Positions 54,191 through 63,062 of a stretch of 64,000 nt of DNA are shown piece by piece (position 1 is the first letter of the stretch; every line of letters begins with the position of its first letter). The DNA is from Opitutia bacterium (GTDB lineage: Bacteria; Verrucomicrobiota; Verrucomicrobiia; Opitutales; Opitutaceae): assembly GCA_016190985.1 (NCBI GenBank), contig JACPPI010000024.1, positions 1-64,000 on the forward strand, read 5' to 3'. The notes under the pieces are model-generated. The model was not told where the DNA came from, searched no databases, and was given only the letters and a program-made list of their open reading frames with translations. The position numbers were made by a program, and so were the translations under genes.

Positions 54191-54258
54191 AGCAGGTAAC
54201 AAGTGGCAAGATGACCGCCTCTTTTTCGTCATCTGATCCTTGGCGCTTGTTGCCTGCC
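54191..54258. repeat. CAAGTGGC-type inverted repeat between STAS and PP2C genes
   Basis: Arms 54191-54214 and 54234-54258 are complementary at about 21 of 25 positions (AGCAGGTAACAAGTGGCAAG). Could end STAS-gene transcription or attenuate the downstream phosphatase gene. Confidence 0.65.
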
Positions 54259-54261
54259 CCA

Positions 54262-54771
54262 TCAGCGGCTCTCCACCCGGTTGCGCAGGAAGGCCAGCAC
54301 ATCCTGAAACTTGGCGGCGTTGGCCGGGTCCGCGCTCACCAGGTTCTCGTGCGCCTCCAGCACCAGCCGGGCGCTCTCGATCTCGCCCTGGGCCCGGGTG
54401 CCCAGACCGGTGGCCCCGCCGTGGAAACTCATCTTAAACTCGCCCGCGTCCACCGTGGCCAGGCGGTGCAGGCCGAGATTGCGGATCAGCTCCAGGTTGC
54501 GCGCCGCCACGCGCACCAGGGTCAGCGTGCCCGGCGGCTGCTGCCGCCGCAGTTCCAGCGCCGCCCCGGCCAGCACCCCGAGAAAGGTGCTGTCCATGCT
54601 CGCGCAGTTCAGAAAATCGACGACGAAGCTCCTGCGCCCGTGCTTGAACATCTCGGCGAAGAAATCCCTCAGCCCGCCGCTGTTGGCGAACGACGCCCGG
54701 CCCTCGATCCGGATCATCACCGGGGTGGCGTAGGCATCGACGAGGAAGACAGGCTTGGTGGGATCAGGCAT
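54262..54771 (-). CDS. STAS-domain anti-sigma factor antagonist
   Basis: 169 residues. The STAS core ends with FLNCASMDSTFLGVLAGAAL, where Ser-61 is the conserved phosphorylatable residue (D-S). The C-terminal 60 residues (VDAGEFKMSFHG and helices) are extra. Partner-switching modules use a STAS protein, a serine kinase and a SpoIIE phosphatase; the phosphatase is adjacent (52725) but no kinase or sigma factor is in view. Start at the ATG 54771 with the core near residue 10. Confidence 0.82.
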   Translation of the reverse strand: MPDPTKPVFLVDAYATPVMIRIEGRASFANSGGLRDFFAEMFKHGRRSFVVDFLNCASMDSTFLGVLAGAALELRRQQPPGTLTLVRVAARNLELIRNLGLHRLATVDAGEFKMSFHGGATGLGTRAQGEIESARLVLEAHENLVSADPANAAKFQDVLAFLRNRVESR

Positions 54772-54782
54772 GGGTGGAATTT

Positions 54783-54829
54783 GCGGGAGCGTGCCCGCAC
54801 GCGCCGGGCGCGACCAAGGTCGCTCCCAC
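54783..54829. repeat. GTGGGAGCG two-hairpin palindrome (second copy)
   Basis: Reverse complement of 15990-16036 with about six changes, mostly compensating. Lies between the acnA stop and the STAS gene start (54771) on the minus strand. Confidence 0.8.
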
Positions 54830-54838
54830 AGTCCTCCA

Positions 54839-57514
54839 TCAGCTCTTCGCCACAATCTGGCGGAGGACGTAGGGCAAAATCCCGCCGTGCTGGTAATAAT
54901 CGATCTCGATGGGCGTATCGATGCGGCAGCGCACCGGCACGTTTTCGACCGTCCCGCCCTTGCGCGTGATCCTGAGCGCCAGGTCCTGCTGCGGCTTGAT
55001 CGCGGCGGTGAGGCCGACGACATCGTAGGTCTCGGCGCCGTCGAGCTTGAGCGTCTGCGCCGTCGTGCCCTCCTGGAACTGGAGGGGCAGCACGCCCATG
55101 CCGACGAGGTTGGACCGGTGGATGCGCTCGAAGCTTTGCGCCACGACGACCTTCACGCCGAGCAGGTTGGTGCCCTTGGCGGCCCAGTCGCGCGACGAGC
55201 CCGTGCCATACTCCTGGCCCGCGAGGACGATCAGCGGCACGCCGGCCTTCTGATACGCCATGGCGGCGGCGTAGATCGAGGTCTCGGCCCCATCGGGCCC
55301 GAGGGTGTTGCCGCCCTCCTTGCCGCCGAGCATCAGGTTCTTGATGCGGACGTTGGCGAAGGTGCCGCGGGTCATCACGCGGTCGTTGCCGCGGCGGGAG
55401 CCGTAGGAGTTGAAGTCCTCGAAGGCCACGCCGTTGTCGAGCAGGTATTGCCCGGCGGGCGAGGTCTTCTTGATGGCGCCGGCCGGCGAGATGTGGTCGG
55501 TGGTGACCGAGTCGCCGAAGATGCCGAGCGCGCGCGCGCCGTTGATCGGCCGGATGCTGCCGGGCGTGAGCGCGAAGTTCGTGAAGAACGGCGGCTCCTG
55601 GATGTAGGTCGACTGGGCGTCGAAGGCGTAGACGTTGCCCGCGGTCGAGGGGATCTCGTTCCACTTCGGGTTCTGCGCGGCGAAGTCGGTGTAGAGCCGG
55701 CGGAACACCTCGGGCTTGAGCGCAGCGGCCATCTGGTCGCGGACCTCCTTCAGCGTGGGCCAGATGTCCTTCAGGAAGACTTTCCTGCCGTCGCTGCCGG
55801 TGCCGATCGGGTCAGTCGCCATGTCGATGTCCACCCGGCCCGCGAGCGCGAAGGCGACGACCAGCGGGGGCGACATCAGGAAGTTCGACTTGATGTTCTG
55901 GTGCACGCGGGCCTCGAAGTTGCGGTTGCCCGAGAGCACGGAGGCGGCGACGAGGTCGTTTTTCACCACGGCCTCCTCGATCGGGGCCGCGAGCGGCCCG
56001 GAGTTGCCGATGCAGGTCGTGCACCCGTAGCCGACGGTCTGGAACCCGAGCCGGTCGAGGTAGGCCGAGAGGCCGGTCCGGTCGAGGTAGTCGGTGACGA
56101 CGCGCGAGCCGGGGGCCAGCGAGGACTTCACCACCGGGTTCACCGTGAGGCCTCTCTCCACGGCCTTTTTGGCGAGCAGGCCGGCCGCGAGCATGACGCT
56201 CGGGTTGGAGGTGTTGGTGCAGCTCGTGATGGCGGCGATCAACACGGAGCCGTGGCCGACCCTGGTGCCGTTGACCTGCGCGCTGACGGTCGAGAACTCC
56301 GCTGCGTTCTTGCCAAAACCATTTTCGGCGACCGGCTTGGAGAATGCGCCGACAAAGGTCTCCTTCATCTTCGGCAGCTCGATGCGGTCCTGCGGGCGCT
56401 TCGGGCCGGCCACGCTCGGGACCACGGTCGCGAGATCGAGGTCCACGACCTGCGAGTAGTCGATCGCGCCCTTCTGCGGGATGCCCCACAGGCCCTGCGC
56501 CTTGTAGTAGGCCTCGTAGGTGGCGATGTGCTTCTCCTCGCGCCCCGTGGCGCGGAGGTAGGCCGAACACTCGGCGTCGATCGGGAAGAAGCCCATCGTC
56601 GCGCCGTATTCGGGCGCCATGTTGGCGATGGTCGCGCGGTCCACGACCGGCAGCGCGGCGGCCCCGGGGCCGAAGAACTCGACGAATTTGCCGACGACCT
56701 TCGCCTTGCGCATGAGCTGCGTGACGGTCAGCGCCAGATCGGTCGCGGTCACACCCTCGCGCAGCGCGCCGGCCAGATGCACGCCGACGACGTCGGGCGT
56801 GAGGAAGTAGACGGGCTGGCCGAGCATGCCGGCCTCGGCCTCGATGCCGCCGACACCCCAGCCCACGATGCCGAGGCCGTTGATCATCGTCGTGTGCGAA
56901 TCGGTGCCGACGAGGGTGTCGGGATAATGGACGCCGTCCTGACTGAGCACGCCCTTGGCGAGGTATTCGAGGTTCACCTGGTGGACGATGCCGATGCCCG
57001 GCGGGACAACCTTGAAGGTGTCGAACGCCTGCATGCCCCATTTCAGGAACTGGTAACGCTCGCGGTTGCGCTTGAACTCGAGGTCGAGATTTTTGGCCAG
57101 CGCCTCGGCGTTGCCGGAGAAATCCACCTGCACGGAGTGGTCGACGACGAGGTCGACGGGCACGAGCGGCTCGATGATCTTGGGGTTTTTGCCGAGCTTG
57201 GCCGCGGCCGAGCGCATGGCGGCGAGGTCGACCAGCAGCGGCACCCCGGTGAAATCCTGCAGCACGATGCGCGCGACCACGAACGGGATCTCCGCCGTGC
57301 GCGCCTCGGCCGGCTTCCAGCCGGCCAGCTCCCGGATGTTGGACTCCATGACCCGCTTGCCGTCGCAGTTGCGCAGCACGGCCTCCAGCACGAGGCGGAT
57401 GCTCACCGGCAGCCGAGCCACCGCCGGGAACTGCTTGGCCAGCTCGGGCAGCGAGTAGTATTTCTTGCCACCGTCGAACGTCTGCAGGGTGTTGAAGGGA
57501 TTCGGGAGGGACAT
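54839..57514 (-). CDS. acnA: Aconitate hydratase A
   Basis: 891 residues, TCA-cycle 4Fe-4S enzyme, citrate to isocitrate. AcnA/IRP-type length. Fe-S cysteines in [12 protein letters not shown] and [52 protein letters not shown] and [16 protein letters not shown] are active-site segments. The ATG at 57514 is inside a repeat region (57513-57556), but the conserved start ([15 protein letters not shown]) follows immediately. Gap of 63 bases to prx. Confidence 0.95.
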   Translation of the reverse strand: MSLPNPFNTLQTFDGGKKYYSLPELAKQFPAVARLPVSIRLVLEAVLRNCDGKRVMESNIRELAGWKPAEARTAEIPFVVARIVLQDFTGVPLLVDLAAMRSAAAKLGKNPKIIEPLVPVDLVVDHSVQVDFSGNAEALAKNLDLEFKRNRERYQFLKWGMQAFDTFKVVPPGIGIVHQVNLEYLAKGVLSQDGVHYPDTLVGTDSHTTMINGLGIVGWGVGGIEAEAGMLGQPVYFLTPDVVGVHLAGALREGVTATDLALTVTQLMRKAKVVGKFVEFFGPGAAALPVVDRATIANMAPEYGATMGFFPIDAECSAYLRATGREEKHIATYEAYYKAQGLWGIPQKGAIDYSQVVDLDLATVVPSVAGPKRPQDRIELPKMKETFVGAFSKPVAENGFGKNAAEFSTVSAQVNGTRVGHGSVLIAAITSCTNTSNPSVMLAAGLLAKKAVERGLTVNPVVKSSLAPGSRVVTDYLDRTGLSAYLDRLGFQTVGYGCTTCIGNSGPLAAPIEEAVVKNDLVAASVLSGNRNFEARVHQNIKSNFLMSPPLVVAFALAGRVDIDMATDPIGTGSDGRKVFLKDIWPTLKEVRDQMAAALKPEVFRRLYTDFAAQNPKWNEIPSTAGNVYAFDAQSTYIQEPPFFTNFALTPGSIRPINGARALGIFGDSVTTDHISPAGAIKKTSPAGQYLLDNGVAFEDFNSYGSRRGNDRVMTRGTFANVRIKNLMLGGKEGGNTLGPDGAETSIYAAAMAYQKAGVPLIVLAGQEYGTGSSRDWAAKGTNLLGVKVVVAQSFERIHRSNLVGMGVLPLQFQEGTTAQTLKLDGAETYDVVGLTAAIKPQQDLALRITRKGGTVENVPVRCRIDTPIEIDYYQHGGILPYVLRQIVAKS

Positions 57515-57556
57515 GGAATTTTGGATTTCAGATTGGGAATTTTCGATTTCGAAAAC
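57513..57556 (-). repeat. AAAATC-type repeat upstream of acnA
   Basis: Run of TTTTGGATTTCAGATTGGGA followed by TTTTCGATTTCGAAAA. Fills the 5' flank of acnA on the minus strand and is of the same family as 9934-9963. Confidence 0.65.
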
Positions 57557-57577
57557 CCGGCGCGGCACGCCCGGCGG

Positions 57578-58051
57578 TTACTTGGCCAGGGCGGCCTTCA
57601 CCTTTTCGAAGTTCGGCAGATCCTTCGGGGTCGGGGTCTGCTCGGCGTATTTGATCACGCCGTCCTTGCCGATGACGAAGGCCGCCCGCGCCGCCGTGTC
57701 GCCGACCCCGGCCAGCATCGGGAAGACCACGTCGTAGGCCTTGATGACGGTCTTGTTGAGGTCGGAAAGCAGCGGGATCGTGATCTTATTCGCCTTGGCC
57801 CAGGCCTCGTGGGTGAACGGGCTGTCCACGCTGATGCCGTAAACCTCGGCGCCGAGACCGGCATAGGCACTGAGGCCGTTGGAGATGTCGCACATTTCCT
57901 GCGTGCACACGCCGGTGTAGGCCAGGGGGAAGAACAGCAGCACCGTCTGCTTCTTGCCAAAATTGTCACTCAGCTTGATGTCCTTGAGGCCGTCGGCGGC
58001 CTTGGTCTTGAGGGTGAAATCAGGGGCTTTGGAACCGATGGCTAGAGGCAT
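57578..58051 (-). CDS. Peroxiredoxin (AhpC/TSA, BCP-like)
   Basis: 157 residues. Peroxidatic Cys in FPLAYTGVCTQEMCDI (C49, with C54 a possible partner); KAPDFTLKTKAADG and KANKITIPLLSDLNK are the family blocks. Reduces hydrogen and alkyl peroxides. The ATG at 58051 (MPLAIGSKAPDF) is chosen; the longer reading adds a low-similarity tail. Confidence 0.87.
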   Translation of the reverse strand: MPLAIGSKAPDFTLKTKAADGLKDIKLSDNFGKKQTVLLFFPLAYTGVCTQEMCDISNGLSAYAGLGAEVYGISVDSPFTHEAWAKANKITIPLLSDLNKTVIKAYDVVFPMLAGVGDTAARAAFVIGKDGVIKYAEQTPTPKDLPNFEKVKAALAK

Positions 58052-58191
58052 GGCGTGGGAGGAGTTGGAGGTGGATTGAGCGGACGGTGAACCGCCGCTG
58101 GAAGCCACTAACTAGAACCTCCCGCATTCGCGCGGCAACCCATTTCAGCCGGGTATGACCTCTCTTACTAATTTCAGTGCGCTCCCCATTA

Positions 58192-59283
58192 TTGAGGATT
58201 ACTTAAAGAAGTGACAAAGGCCGATCCTGCGGTCTCACTTCCGGCATGGGCCTGCCAAAAGGACAGAAGATGGATGTGGAGGCGTTGAAGCGGCGGCGGC
58301 TGGAAGCTCGTCGGCTTCTGGACGAAGGGGTGGCGCAGGCGGAAGTCGCGCGCCGCTTGCAGACCTCGCGCCAATCGGTGAGCCGCTGGGCGCGGCTGCG
58401 CCCGCCGGAGCTGGCGCAGGTGCGCCGCCAGGGCCGCAAGCCGGGACTGACCGAGCCGGCGCGGGCCAAACTGCGGACCGCGTTGCTGGCCGGGCCGAAG
58501 GCGGCGGGTTTCGCGACCGAACTGTGGACCGTGCCGCGCGTGCGCCAGCTCATCGTGCAGCGCTGTCGCCGGCAATACAGCTCGGTCCACGTCTGGCGCC
58601 TCTTGCACCAGCTGGGGTTCAGTCCCCAGCGCACCGTAGGGCGAGCCCGCGAACGCGACGAGGCGAGGATCGCCGACTGGAAGGCCCGGGATTGGCCGCG
58701 CCTTAAAAAAAAGCCCGCCGGGAGCGCCGCACTCTCGTCTTCCTCGACGAAAGCGGATTGAGCCAAAGGCCCCATCGGGCCCGCACGTGGGCGCCGCGTG
58801 GTCAAACCCCGGTGCTCACGTTCAACTTCAACTGGAAAAGCGTTTCGGCGATCGCCGGGCTGACGCGGCGCAACTTCTACTTCCAATTGCATGCCGGCGC
58901 GATCAAGAGCGCCCAGGTCATCGGCTTCCTGCGGGCGTTGCACCGTCAGGTGCCCGGCAAAATCCTGCTCCTGTGGGACGGCGCGCCGATCCATCGCAGC
59001 CGCCTCGTCACCGCTTTTGTCCAAGAACAGCACGCCTGGCTGCACGTCGAGCGCCTGCCCGCCTATGCCCCCGAAATCAATCCGGTCGAGTATCTCTGGG
59101 CTTACTGGAAAAAGAACGAACTCGCCAACTTCTGCCCCAAGGATGTCTGGCAGCTCAGCCACGCCGCGAGTCAGGCACTCAAGCGGATCCGTCGGCGCCG
59201 GCATCGCCCTCAGCTCATCGCCGCCTTCTTTCACCAAGCAGAATTGTTTTGATCTAAATGTCACTTCTTTAGGTAAGTCTCAA
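58192..59283 (+). mobile_element. Complete IS630-family insertion sequence
   Basis: 1092 bases with 25-bp terminal inverted repeats (58192-58216 and 59259-59283, 22 of 25 identical, TTGAG at each end), flanked by TA at 58190-58191 and 59284-59285. Carries one transposase in two frames. It lies between prx and a GTGG palindrome, with no gene interrupted. A relative forms the left edge of the window. Confidence 0.9.
58246..59252 (+). CDS. IS630-family transposase, joined by -1 frameshift
   Basis: Frame A (58246-58761) codes the N-terminal HTH (RRRLEARRLLDEGVAQAEVA) to RLKKKPAGS and stops. Frame B (open to 59252) codes the DDE catalytic domain: from KARRERRTLVFLDESGLSQR, LLLWDGAPIHRSRLV (second Asp) and PEINPVEYLWAYWKKNEL (Glu). 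An A8 run at 58705-58712, CTT-AAA-AAA-AAG, allows a -1 slip that joins K-K to A-R-R-E and gives about 335 residues. Such slips are used by several IS630 members. Both parts look intact, so the element may be active. Confidence 0.85.
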
Positions 59284-59293
59284 TAGCTCTGCT

Positions 59294-59349
59294 GGTGGAG
59301 TGCGTTGCCCTCAACGCGCTCAAGCGGCTTGGGGGCAAGCCGCTCCACC
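59294..59349. repeat. GGTGGAG two-hairpin palindrome (second copy)
   Basis: 56 bases, same as 19804-19858 apart from about five changes; sits nine bases past the IS630 TA and 71 bases before tyrS. Confidence 0.85.
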
Positions 59350-59370
59350 TTTCAAATCCCTGCCCGCCCT

Positions 59371-59400
59371 GCCACTTGTCACTTGTCACTTGTTCACCTG
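59371..59400 (+). repeat. CACTTGT tandem run upstream of tyrS
   Basis: GCCACTTGTCACTTGTCACT and more, unit length 8. Same family as the arms at 47461-47538. Confidence 0.7.
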
Positions 59401-59420
59401 CCGCCGATAACGGCAGTCAC

Positions 59421-60701
59421 ATGTCCGACATCCTCGCAGAACTCGAATGGCGCGGGCTTTACGCCGACTGCACCGACCGCGACGCCCTGGCCCGGCGCCT
59501 CACCGAGGGTCCGCTCACGCTCTATTGCGGCTTCGATCCCACCGCCGACTCGCTCCATGTGGGCAATCTGGTGCCGCTGTTCGCGCTCCGCCGCTTCCAG
59601 CAGCACGGCCACTCCCCCATCGCGCTTGCCGGCGGCGCCACCGGCATGGTCGGCGACCCTTCCGGCAAGTCCGACGAGCGCAACCTCCTCACGCCCGACC
59701 AGCTCCAGCACAACCTCGACTGCATCAAGCCCCAGCTCTCGCGCTTTCTCGATTTCGACGGCGTGAAAAATCCCGCGCGCCTCGTCAACAACTACGACTG
59801 GACCGACGCCCTCACCTTCCTCGAGTTCCTCCGCGACACCGGCAAGCACATCACCGTCAACTCCATGGTCGCGAAGGATTCGGTGAAGTCGCGCATGAAC
59901 GAGCGCGGCGGCGGCATCAGCTTCACCGAGTTCACCTACATGCTGCTTCAGGGATACGATTTCTGCCACCTGAAGAAGACCTTCAACTGCGAGCTGCAGG
60001 TCGGCGCCACCGACCAGTGGGGCAACATCACCGTCGGCACCGAGCTCACCCGCAAGAAACTCGGCGCGACGGTCTGGGGCCTTGTCTTCCCGCTCCTCAC
60101 CAAGTCCGACGGCGCGAAATACGGCAAGACGGCCGACGGCACCGTCTGGCTCGATCCGAAGAAGACCAGTCCCTACCGTTTCTATCAGTTTTTCGTGAAC
60201 ACCGACGACGCCGACGTCATCATGCTGCTCAAGACCCTCACCTTCCTCTCCCGCGATGAGATCGCCGCGTTGGAAAAGGAAATGAAGGCCAACCCCGGCG
60301 CCCGCGCCGCGCAGAAATCCCTCGCCCAGGAGATGACCGTGCTCGTCCACGGACAGGAAGCGCTCGACGCCGCGCTCAAGGCCAGCGAGATCCTCTTCGG
60401 CGGCTCGCTCGACGGCATCAGTGAGGCGATCTTCAACGACGTGGTCGGCGAAGTCCCGACCAAAGACCTGGAGAAAGCGAAACTAGGGGGGGCCGGCGCC
60501 CCGATCATCGACCTCGTCGTCCACTCCGGCCTCGCCTCATCGAAGGGCGCCGCCCGCAAGGACCTCGAGGCCGGCGGCATCTATCTCAACAACACCCGCG
60601 CCAGCCTCAAACACCGCGTCACGGCCAGCGACCTTTTATTCGGGAAATACCTGCTTCTGAGGAAGGGGAAAAAATCTTACGCGATTCTCACCGCTCGTTG
60701 A
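59421..60701 (+). CDS. tyrS: Tyrosine--tRNA ligase
   Basis: 426 residues, class I. HIGH-like HVGN at 46-49 in GFDPTADSLHVGNLVPL, TDQWGNITVGTEL tyrosine/ATP-binding loop, KMSKS-like KYGKT in SDGAKYGKTADG, and a C-terminal S4 domain ending GKYLLLRKGKKSYAILTAR. The ATG at 59421 starts MSDILAELEWRG; the longer reading crosses a repeat. Monocistronic; a divergent copy of its last 20 codons follows. Confidence 0.94.
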   Translation: MSDILAELEWRGLYADCTDRDALARRLTEGPLTLYCGFDPTADSLHVGNLVPLFALRRFQQHGHSPIALAGGATGMVGDPSGKSDERNLLTPDQLQHNLDCIKPQLSRFLDFDGVKNPARLVNNYDWTDALTFLEFLRDTGKHITVNSMVAKDSVKSRMNERGGGISFTEFTYMLLQGYDFCHLKKTFNCELQVGATDQWGNITVGTELTRKKLGATVWGLVFPLLTKSDGAKYGKTADGTVWLDPKKTSPYRFYQFFVNTDDADVIMLLKTLTFLSRDEIAALEKEMKANPGARAAQKSLAQEMTVLVHGQEALDAALKASEILFGGSLDGISEAIFNDVVGEVPTKDLEKAKLGGAGAPIIDLVVHSGLASSKGAARKDLEAGGIYLNNTRASLKHRVTASDLLFGKYLLLRKGKKSYAILTAR

Positions 60702-60741
60702 CGACCTGCTTCTTGTCTCGCCGTAGCCATGGCGAAGACGG

Positions 60742-60804
60742 ATCGGGAAATATCTCCTGCTTCGCAAAGGCAACACGAGCTACGCGGTGCTGACGGCGAA
60801 GTAG
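60742..60804 (+). pseudogene. Remnant of a second tyrS 3' end
   Basis: Codes IGKYLLLRKGNTSYAVLTAK then TAG, matching the tyrS C-terminus (GKYLLLRKGKKSYAILTAR) at 15 of 19 residues, but with different codons and only 41 bases after the tyrS stop. No start or upstream part remains, apart from a few bases. Likely the tail of an older tyrS left behind by replacement or duplication. Confidence 0.7.
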
Positions 60805-60905
60805 AGATTGCTGGTAAGACGGCAGGCAATCGGAAGATCACATACAAGGAACACCTCCTTCTCTGTGAATTTACCGCGTATGCAAATCCGGCGGCGAGCG
60901 CCGGA

Positions 60906-61181
60906 TCAGAATGGCACTTCGTCGTCTAGCGGATCAGCAATCCCATGCTCTTTTTGGTGACATTTGATGCACAAGCACCGAACCTCACTAGGATCATAAT
61001 CCCAAGGTTCGACTCCCATTCGATAGAGCGGATGATGCACTTGCAAAGTAACTTCGCTTTCATACCGCCTGCACCGCGCACATTGGTAGCCCCAATACTC
61101 TAATACCTCGGAACGAAACCTCTCCCACTTCGGATCCTCCAACTTCCTTTGATAGTCTGTTGGCTCATCGTCCAACGTCAA
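60906..61181 (-). CDS. HNH endonuclease-like protein
   Basis: 91 residues. Zinc and HNH pattern: W..FRSEVLEYWGYQCARCRR (first CxxC), LQVHHPLYRMGVEPWDY (HH of HNH), and RCLCIKCHQKEH (second CxxC with H...H). Complete but small. Sits downstream of the HicA-like gene by 16 bases on the same strand. No methylase or restriction partner is seen; such lone HNH genes occur as defence or mobile-element parts. Confidence 0.75.
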   Translation of the reverse strand: MTLDDEPTDYQRKLEDPKWERFRSEVLEYWGYQCARCRRYESEVTLQVHHPLYRMGVEPWDYDPSEVRCLCIKCHQKEHGIADPLDDEVPF

Positions 61182-61197
61182 AACTCCACGCAGTCGC

Positions 61198-61437
61198 TCA
61201 AATTGACCGCAACACGTCTTCCCGCCTCACACCCTTTGCCGTCGCGACCGCACGCAGGATCGCGTTCAACGTCCCAATCTTCACCGGCGAATGATCGGGG
61301 ATCGAAATCCGGTGCGACTGCGGCGTGTCCGTTTGGAGGATGATGTGGCTGCCGACCTGATGCACCTGCCGGTAGCCCCAGTCGCGGGAGAGCGCCTTGA
61401 CCAGGTCCCGACCAGAGACATCCCGCGGCAGTTTCAC
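61198..61437 (-). CDS. HicA-type mRNA interferase toxin
   Basis: 79 residues. HicA/YcfA fold: LVKALSRDWGYRQVHQVGSH with the catalytic His in GSHIIL (H31), then RISIPDHSPVKIGTLNAILR. Toxins of this type degrade mRNA; the His is essential. Overlaps the upstream antitoxin gene by four bases (ATGA). Confidence 0.85.
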   Translation of the reverse strand: MKLPRDVSGRDLVKALSRDWGYRQVHQVGSHIILQTDTPQSHRISIPDHSPVKIGTLNAILRAVATAKGVRREDVLRSI

Positions 61438-61637
61438 ACCAGCACTTCGTCGCGAACCAGATGCAACCGGATGCTGCGAGGAGCTGGTTGGTCAAAATAG
61501 AACGCCTGCACCGCCTCACGCACATTGGCCCGGAGCTTCTCCCAAGTGTCGGCTTCGGTAATGATGCTCTCACCCAGCGCCTCGGCCACGTAGCCGCCGT
61601 CCGCTTCCTGGGTTACGTCAAAGACGAGTTCTTTCAT
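61434..61637 (-). CDS. HicB-like antitoxin
   Basis: 67 residues. MKELVFDVTQEADGGYVAEALG and WEKLRANVREAVQAFYFD are the partial RNase H-like fold of HicB-type antitoxins; no HTH follows. Ends inside the toxin start. Normal order for this short HicB kind, which precedes HicA. Confidence 0.75.
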   Translation of the reverse strand: MKELVFDVTQEADGGYVAEALGESIITEADTWEKLRANVREAVQAFYFDQPAPRSIRLHLVRDEVLV

Positions 61638-61649
61638 GGTGCTTTGTGG

Positions 61650-61832
61650 TTAAACTGCCTCCGCCAAAATCCTCTCCAGTGTGCCTTCCTCCTGTGCGGT
61701 CTTGAGGGAAAGATCCACCGCCGCTCGCGCCTTGGCCGGTGTCGCCCCGCTGCTCGCCACATCCAGCGGCATGGCGTGGGCAACGTGTTTTTCACCCTCC
61801 CGCCAAAGCTGCCCTGTGTAGCCGAGTTTCAT
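61650..61832 (-). CDS. Second HicB-like antitoxin, without toxin
   Basis: 60 residues from the ATG at 61832 (an ATG nine codons earlier, 61859, is possible). LGYTGQLWREGEKHVAHAMPLDVASSG and LSLKTAQEEGTLERILAEA show the HicB-like fold (type II). Ends 13 bases before the next HicB-like start; with two antitoxins for one toxin, it is either an orphan or an additional member of the same operon. Confidence 0.6.
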   Translation of the reverse strand: MKLGYTGQLWREGEKHVAHAMPLDVASSGATPAKARAAVDLSLKTAQEEGTLERILAEAV

Positions 61833-61870
61833 GGGAACGAGTGAAGCCGCTTTGGGCATTCAGTCAATCC

Positions 61871-62269
61871 TCACAATCTCTTCGGCGGCTGCCAGAGTTC
61901 GATCCGGCTGCCTTCGCCGTCCTTGATCCAGGCGAACTGCCCGAACTCGGACTTCTCGATACCCTTCGGGTCGATCCACACGCGCTCCTTCTTCAGCAAA
62001 GCCAGCACCTTCTTCAGGTTCGCCACGCGGTAGTTGACCATGTGCCCCTGCTTGCCGGGGCCGAAATATTTCGTGTCCGCCGGGAACGGGCTCCACACGG
62101 TCGAGCCTTTCTGCTTCGGCTTCTTCGCGTCGCGCCACTCAAAGGAGCAGCCGCCCCACTCCTGCACGGGCAGGCCGAGATGCTTCTGATACCAGGCGCC
62201 GAGCTTGGCGCTGTTCCTGGCCTTGAAGAAAATGCCTCCGAGGCCGGTCACGCGCTGTTTGGTCTTCAT
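61871..62269 (-). CDS. VOC-family protein (glyoxalase/bleomycin resistance fold)
   Basis: 132 residues. GLGGIFFKARNSAKLGAWYQ (first VOC strand-helix) and NYRVANLKKVLALLKKERVW...GKQGHMV, ending WIKDGEGSRIELWQPPK (metal-binding Glu). Typical of small VOC proteins whose substrate is unknown. The ATG at 62269 starts MKTKQRVTGLGG. Unlike neighbours it is flanked by a CACGGATT repeat. Confidence 0.8.
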   Translation of the reverse strand: MKTKQRVTGLGGIFFKARNSAKLGAWYQKHLGLPVQEWGGCSFEWRDAKKPKQKGSTVWSPFPADTKYFGPGKQGHMVNYRVANLKKVLALLKKERVWIDPKGIEKSEFGQFAWIKDGEGSRIELWQPPKRL

Positions 62270-62281
62270 CGGAGTTTTTTG

Positions 62282-62351
62282 CCACGGATTGCACGGATTG
62301 GCACGGATAAATTTCTCGCTGCCTATCCGCGCTAGTCTGCGCAATCCGCGG
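62282..62351. repeat. CACGGATT-type inverted low-complexity repeat
   Basis: Left arm 62282-62310 (CCACGGATTGCACGGATTGG and on) and right arm 62323-62351 are complementary at about 22 of 29 positions. Between the VOC and DUF6265-like genes. Confidence 0.7.
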
Positions 62352-62358
62352 GGGTTCC

Positions 62359-62841
62359 TCACTGGACTCTCTTGTAGGGATACTCGATGCGCTTCGTTTG
62401 CCCGTCTTTGCCCGGGCCCTCGATGGCCGCCAGCAGCGAGCCGTCGGGCTGCCGCGCATAGCTGATCTTCTGCGGGAAATCATGCTCCTTGTTCTCGAAC
62501 ACCGCCTCCGTGGACGAGAGCGAGACAAGCTGGAACGCCGCCTCCTTCTGGCCCGACGGCAGGGCGATATGATACAGCGCTCCGCCCGGACCCTTGCGGA
62601 TCTGGATGAACTCGTGTTCGACCACCTTGCCGCGCGCGATCGTCCGCGCCATGCCGAGCATCACGCCCGCCGCCGGCGCCATCCACTGCTCGTCCACCAC
62701 GCGGCCGCCCTTTTCCATCCGCCAGTGGCCGGCAAGCCAGGCCTGTTGGCTGAGGGCGGCTGCCGCCGAAACTGCCTTGCCCGGCGGCGGCGCGTCGGCC
62801 GCCGCCAAAATGACCGGCAGGAGCAAAAGCCCGAATCGCAT
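62359..62841 (-). CDS. Exported DUF6265-like protein
   Basis: 160 residues with a signal peptide (MRFGLLLLPVILAAADA). WLAGHWRMEKGGRVVDEQWM, APAAGVMLGMARTIARGKVV and the EHEFIQIRKGPGGALYHI motif match DUF6265, a lipocalin-like domain of unknown function. Ends seven bases from the inverted repeat. Confidence 0.65.
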   Translation of the reverse strand: MRFGLLLLPVILAAADAPPPGKAVSAAAALSQQAWLAGHWRMEKGGRVVDEQWMAPAAGVMLGMARTIARGKVVEHEFIQIRKGPGGALYHIALPSGQKEAAFQLVSLSSTEAVFENKEHDFPQKISYARQPDGSLLAAIEGPGKDGQTKRIEYPYKRVQ

Positions 62842-63062
62842 TCGTTTCCTACCCTCACTTTACAGCTCATGCCGCCGCAGGCACGGTCAATCTGCCCGCC
62901 CGCCTGCCTACTCCGATCGGAGCAAATGCCCCTCTGGCTCAACATCCGCGCAGTCTCCGCCAAGGCATGCGCAGTCCTCCGCCGCACCCGCCGGTATCTT
63001 CGGCCAAAAGCCCCGCGTGCGTCCGCCGGTCACGTCGGTCCGGCGCACCCCGCCTCCCACGC

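Noticed and set aside
60729-60929. 66-codon open frame after tyrS
   Set aside because: It runs out of frame with the tyrS-like tail (60742-60804), which is a much better match to a known protein.
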